A DNA stretch of 64,000 bases from Calliopsis andreniformis. Lineage: Eukaryota > Arthropoda > Insecta > Hymenoptera > Andrenidae. The notes beneath the pieces are model-generated. The model was not told where the DNA came from. It saw only the letters and a list, made by a program, of their open reading frames with translations, and searched no databases. Shown here in pieces: positions 63,086 to 64,000 of the stretch (positions are counted from its first letter, which is position 1; each line of letters begins with the position of its first letter). The stretch covers positions 6,820,001-6,884,000 of the forward strand of contig NC_135073.1 in the NCBI RefSeq assembly GCF_051401765.1. The letters run 5' to 3'. A program made the position numbers and the translations under genes.

Positions 63086-64000
63086 ATTAGAAATAAAAAT
63101 GATTAATGACTATTTCAGTAATCTTAATGTTAAAGTGCAGTCTGGTATAATGGGTTTAAAATGCAGTTATCAGTAGGGAATTACCATCAGTAGAGATAAT
63201 CAGTAGAGAATTTATTACAATATTAAACATTCTCATGCGGCAATATAAGAAACTTAACATTCATTCAAGCTGAAGCTGCTAGTACTTTACAGAGTAGTAG
63301 CTAGACTAATAAGAATACTGTATACTGTTTGTTATTTGTAGATTTGCAGATTAAACAAGTGATTTACCGAATGTGCTTCCCCAACGTTTGTTGGTATAGC
63401 AGAAATGTGTGTGTTTCGTATTTCTTTCCGGTAATTCTCTTTCTAAACCCGTAGCAGGTACATTTCAGCTACGTGATTATAATGCTTTATACACATATTT
63501 AGCATGTTGTCATAAGTCGTTCGTTGAAAATGCGCGATGCTATCGTTAGGGACATTATCAGCTGATTCTTCTACCAACGTATGAAGAACACGACCTTCAT
63601 CTTCTAAAAAGAATGCACGTACTCAGATACGTATCTTTTAATAAATTTACTTATTTATGTATACTCAAGGAATTTTTAATTTTTCATGTTTACAGTCTTC
63701 ATAGATATTAAACCGTTTATCATAGCTTATCGTTAGAAATGTGTCTAGCATGCAAATATTTCTGCACTTTCTCTTCATCTTGACTCAGACACCTAGGCAT
63801 TAGACGCCCTTGAACTAAAAGAGCTACGAAACCGATATTCGATGTTTCATCAGAACAGAATAAGAAGATTATGCTATAATCAAACTTGTGAAGCATGTTC
63901 ATCCCTGAATTACTGAAATCATGATAATCTAAAAGATATAAAAAAATTGAATTTAGCATTTCCTCTGTAATGTAAATCGATGCAACACCAAATAATAAGA
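63086..64000. other. AT-rich non-coding DNA to the window end
   Basis: No supported feature. A 79-codon minus-strand frame near 63,720-63,959 has no recognisable domain. Confidence 0.25.

Overview
The window looks like nuclear DNA from an insect, most likely a hymenopteran (possibly a bee). It is strongly AT-rich, with short GC- and CpG-rich islands and many small non-coding repeats. One multi-exon gene can be read with confidence: a Cap'n'collar-type (CNC) bZIP factor, the insect counterpart of NF-E2/Nrf2. The hymenopteran assignment is an inference from base composition and the feel of the protein; no database was searched.

Layout. Positions 1-9,180 are AT-rich DNA with no convincing exon. 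If a long Cnc isoform starts to the left of the window, this is intron. The stretch holds a nested cluster of foldback elements (5,072-5,964) and a degenerate ACGTCTTA array (8,741-8,932). From 9,180 to 10,228 lies a GC-rich island that reads as the promoter and 5' exon of a short Cnc isoform; it ends in an ATG exon with a good GTAGGT donor. Six coding exons follow (14,606-18,252), all joined by GT-AG introns with matching phase. They encode a conserved linker, the CNC domain, the bZIP domain and a short Neh3-like tail. The short isoform adds up to 425 residues. The N-terminal Keap1-binding and activation regions of a CncC/Nrf2-type long isoform are not in the window.

Downstream (18,253-64,000) no gene can be assigned with confidence. 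The DNA is AT-rich with about fifteen GC-rich islands of 0.2-1 kb. Two islands (26.5-27.1 kb and 37.0-37.2 kb) hold clusters of TAATTA homeodomain-type sites and look like conserved regulatory elements. One island (47.16-47.96 kb) looks like a 5' exon ending in AAG|GTATGT. Three short stretches (28.76-29.05, 42.44-42.78 and 49.25-49.71 kb) look partly coding but could not be resolved. A gene desert with regulatory islands would fit a developmental selector gene such as cnc, but that is an inference.

The non-coding DNA carries several families of non-autonomous foldback (MITE-like) elements. At least two families recur within the window, some copies are nested, and one element is flanked by TTAA as piggyBac-type elements are. 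There are also several tandem duplications and minisatellites. I found no transposase or reverse transcriptase reading frame, no tRNA or rRNA gene and no CRISPR array.
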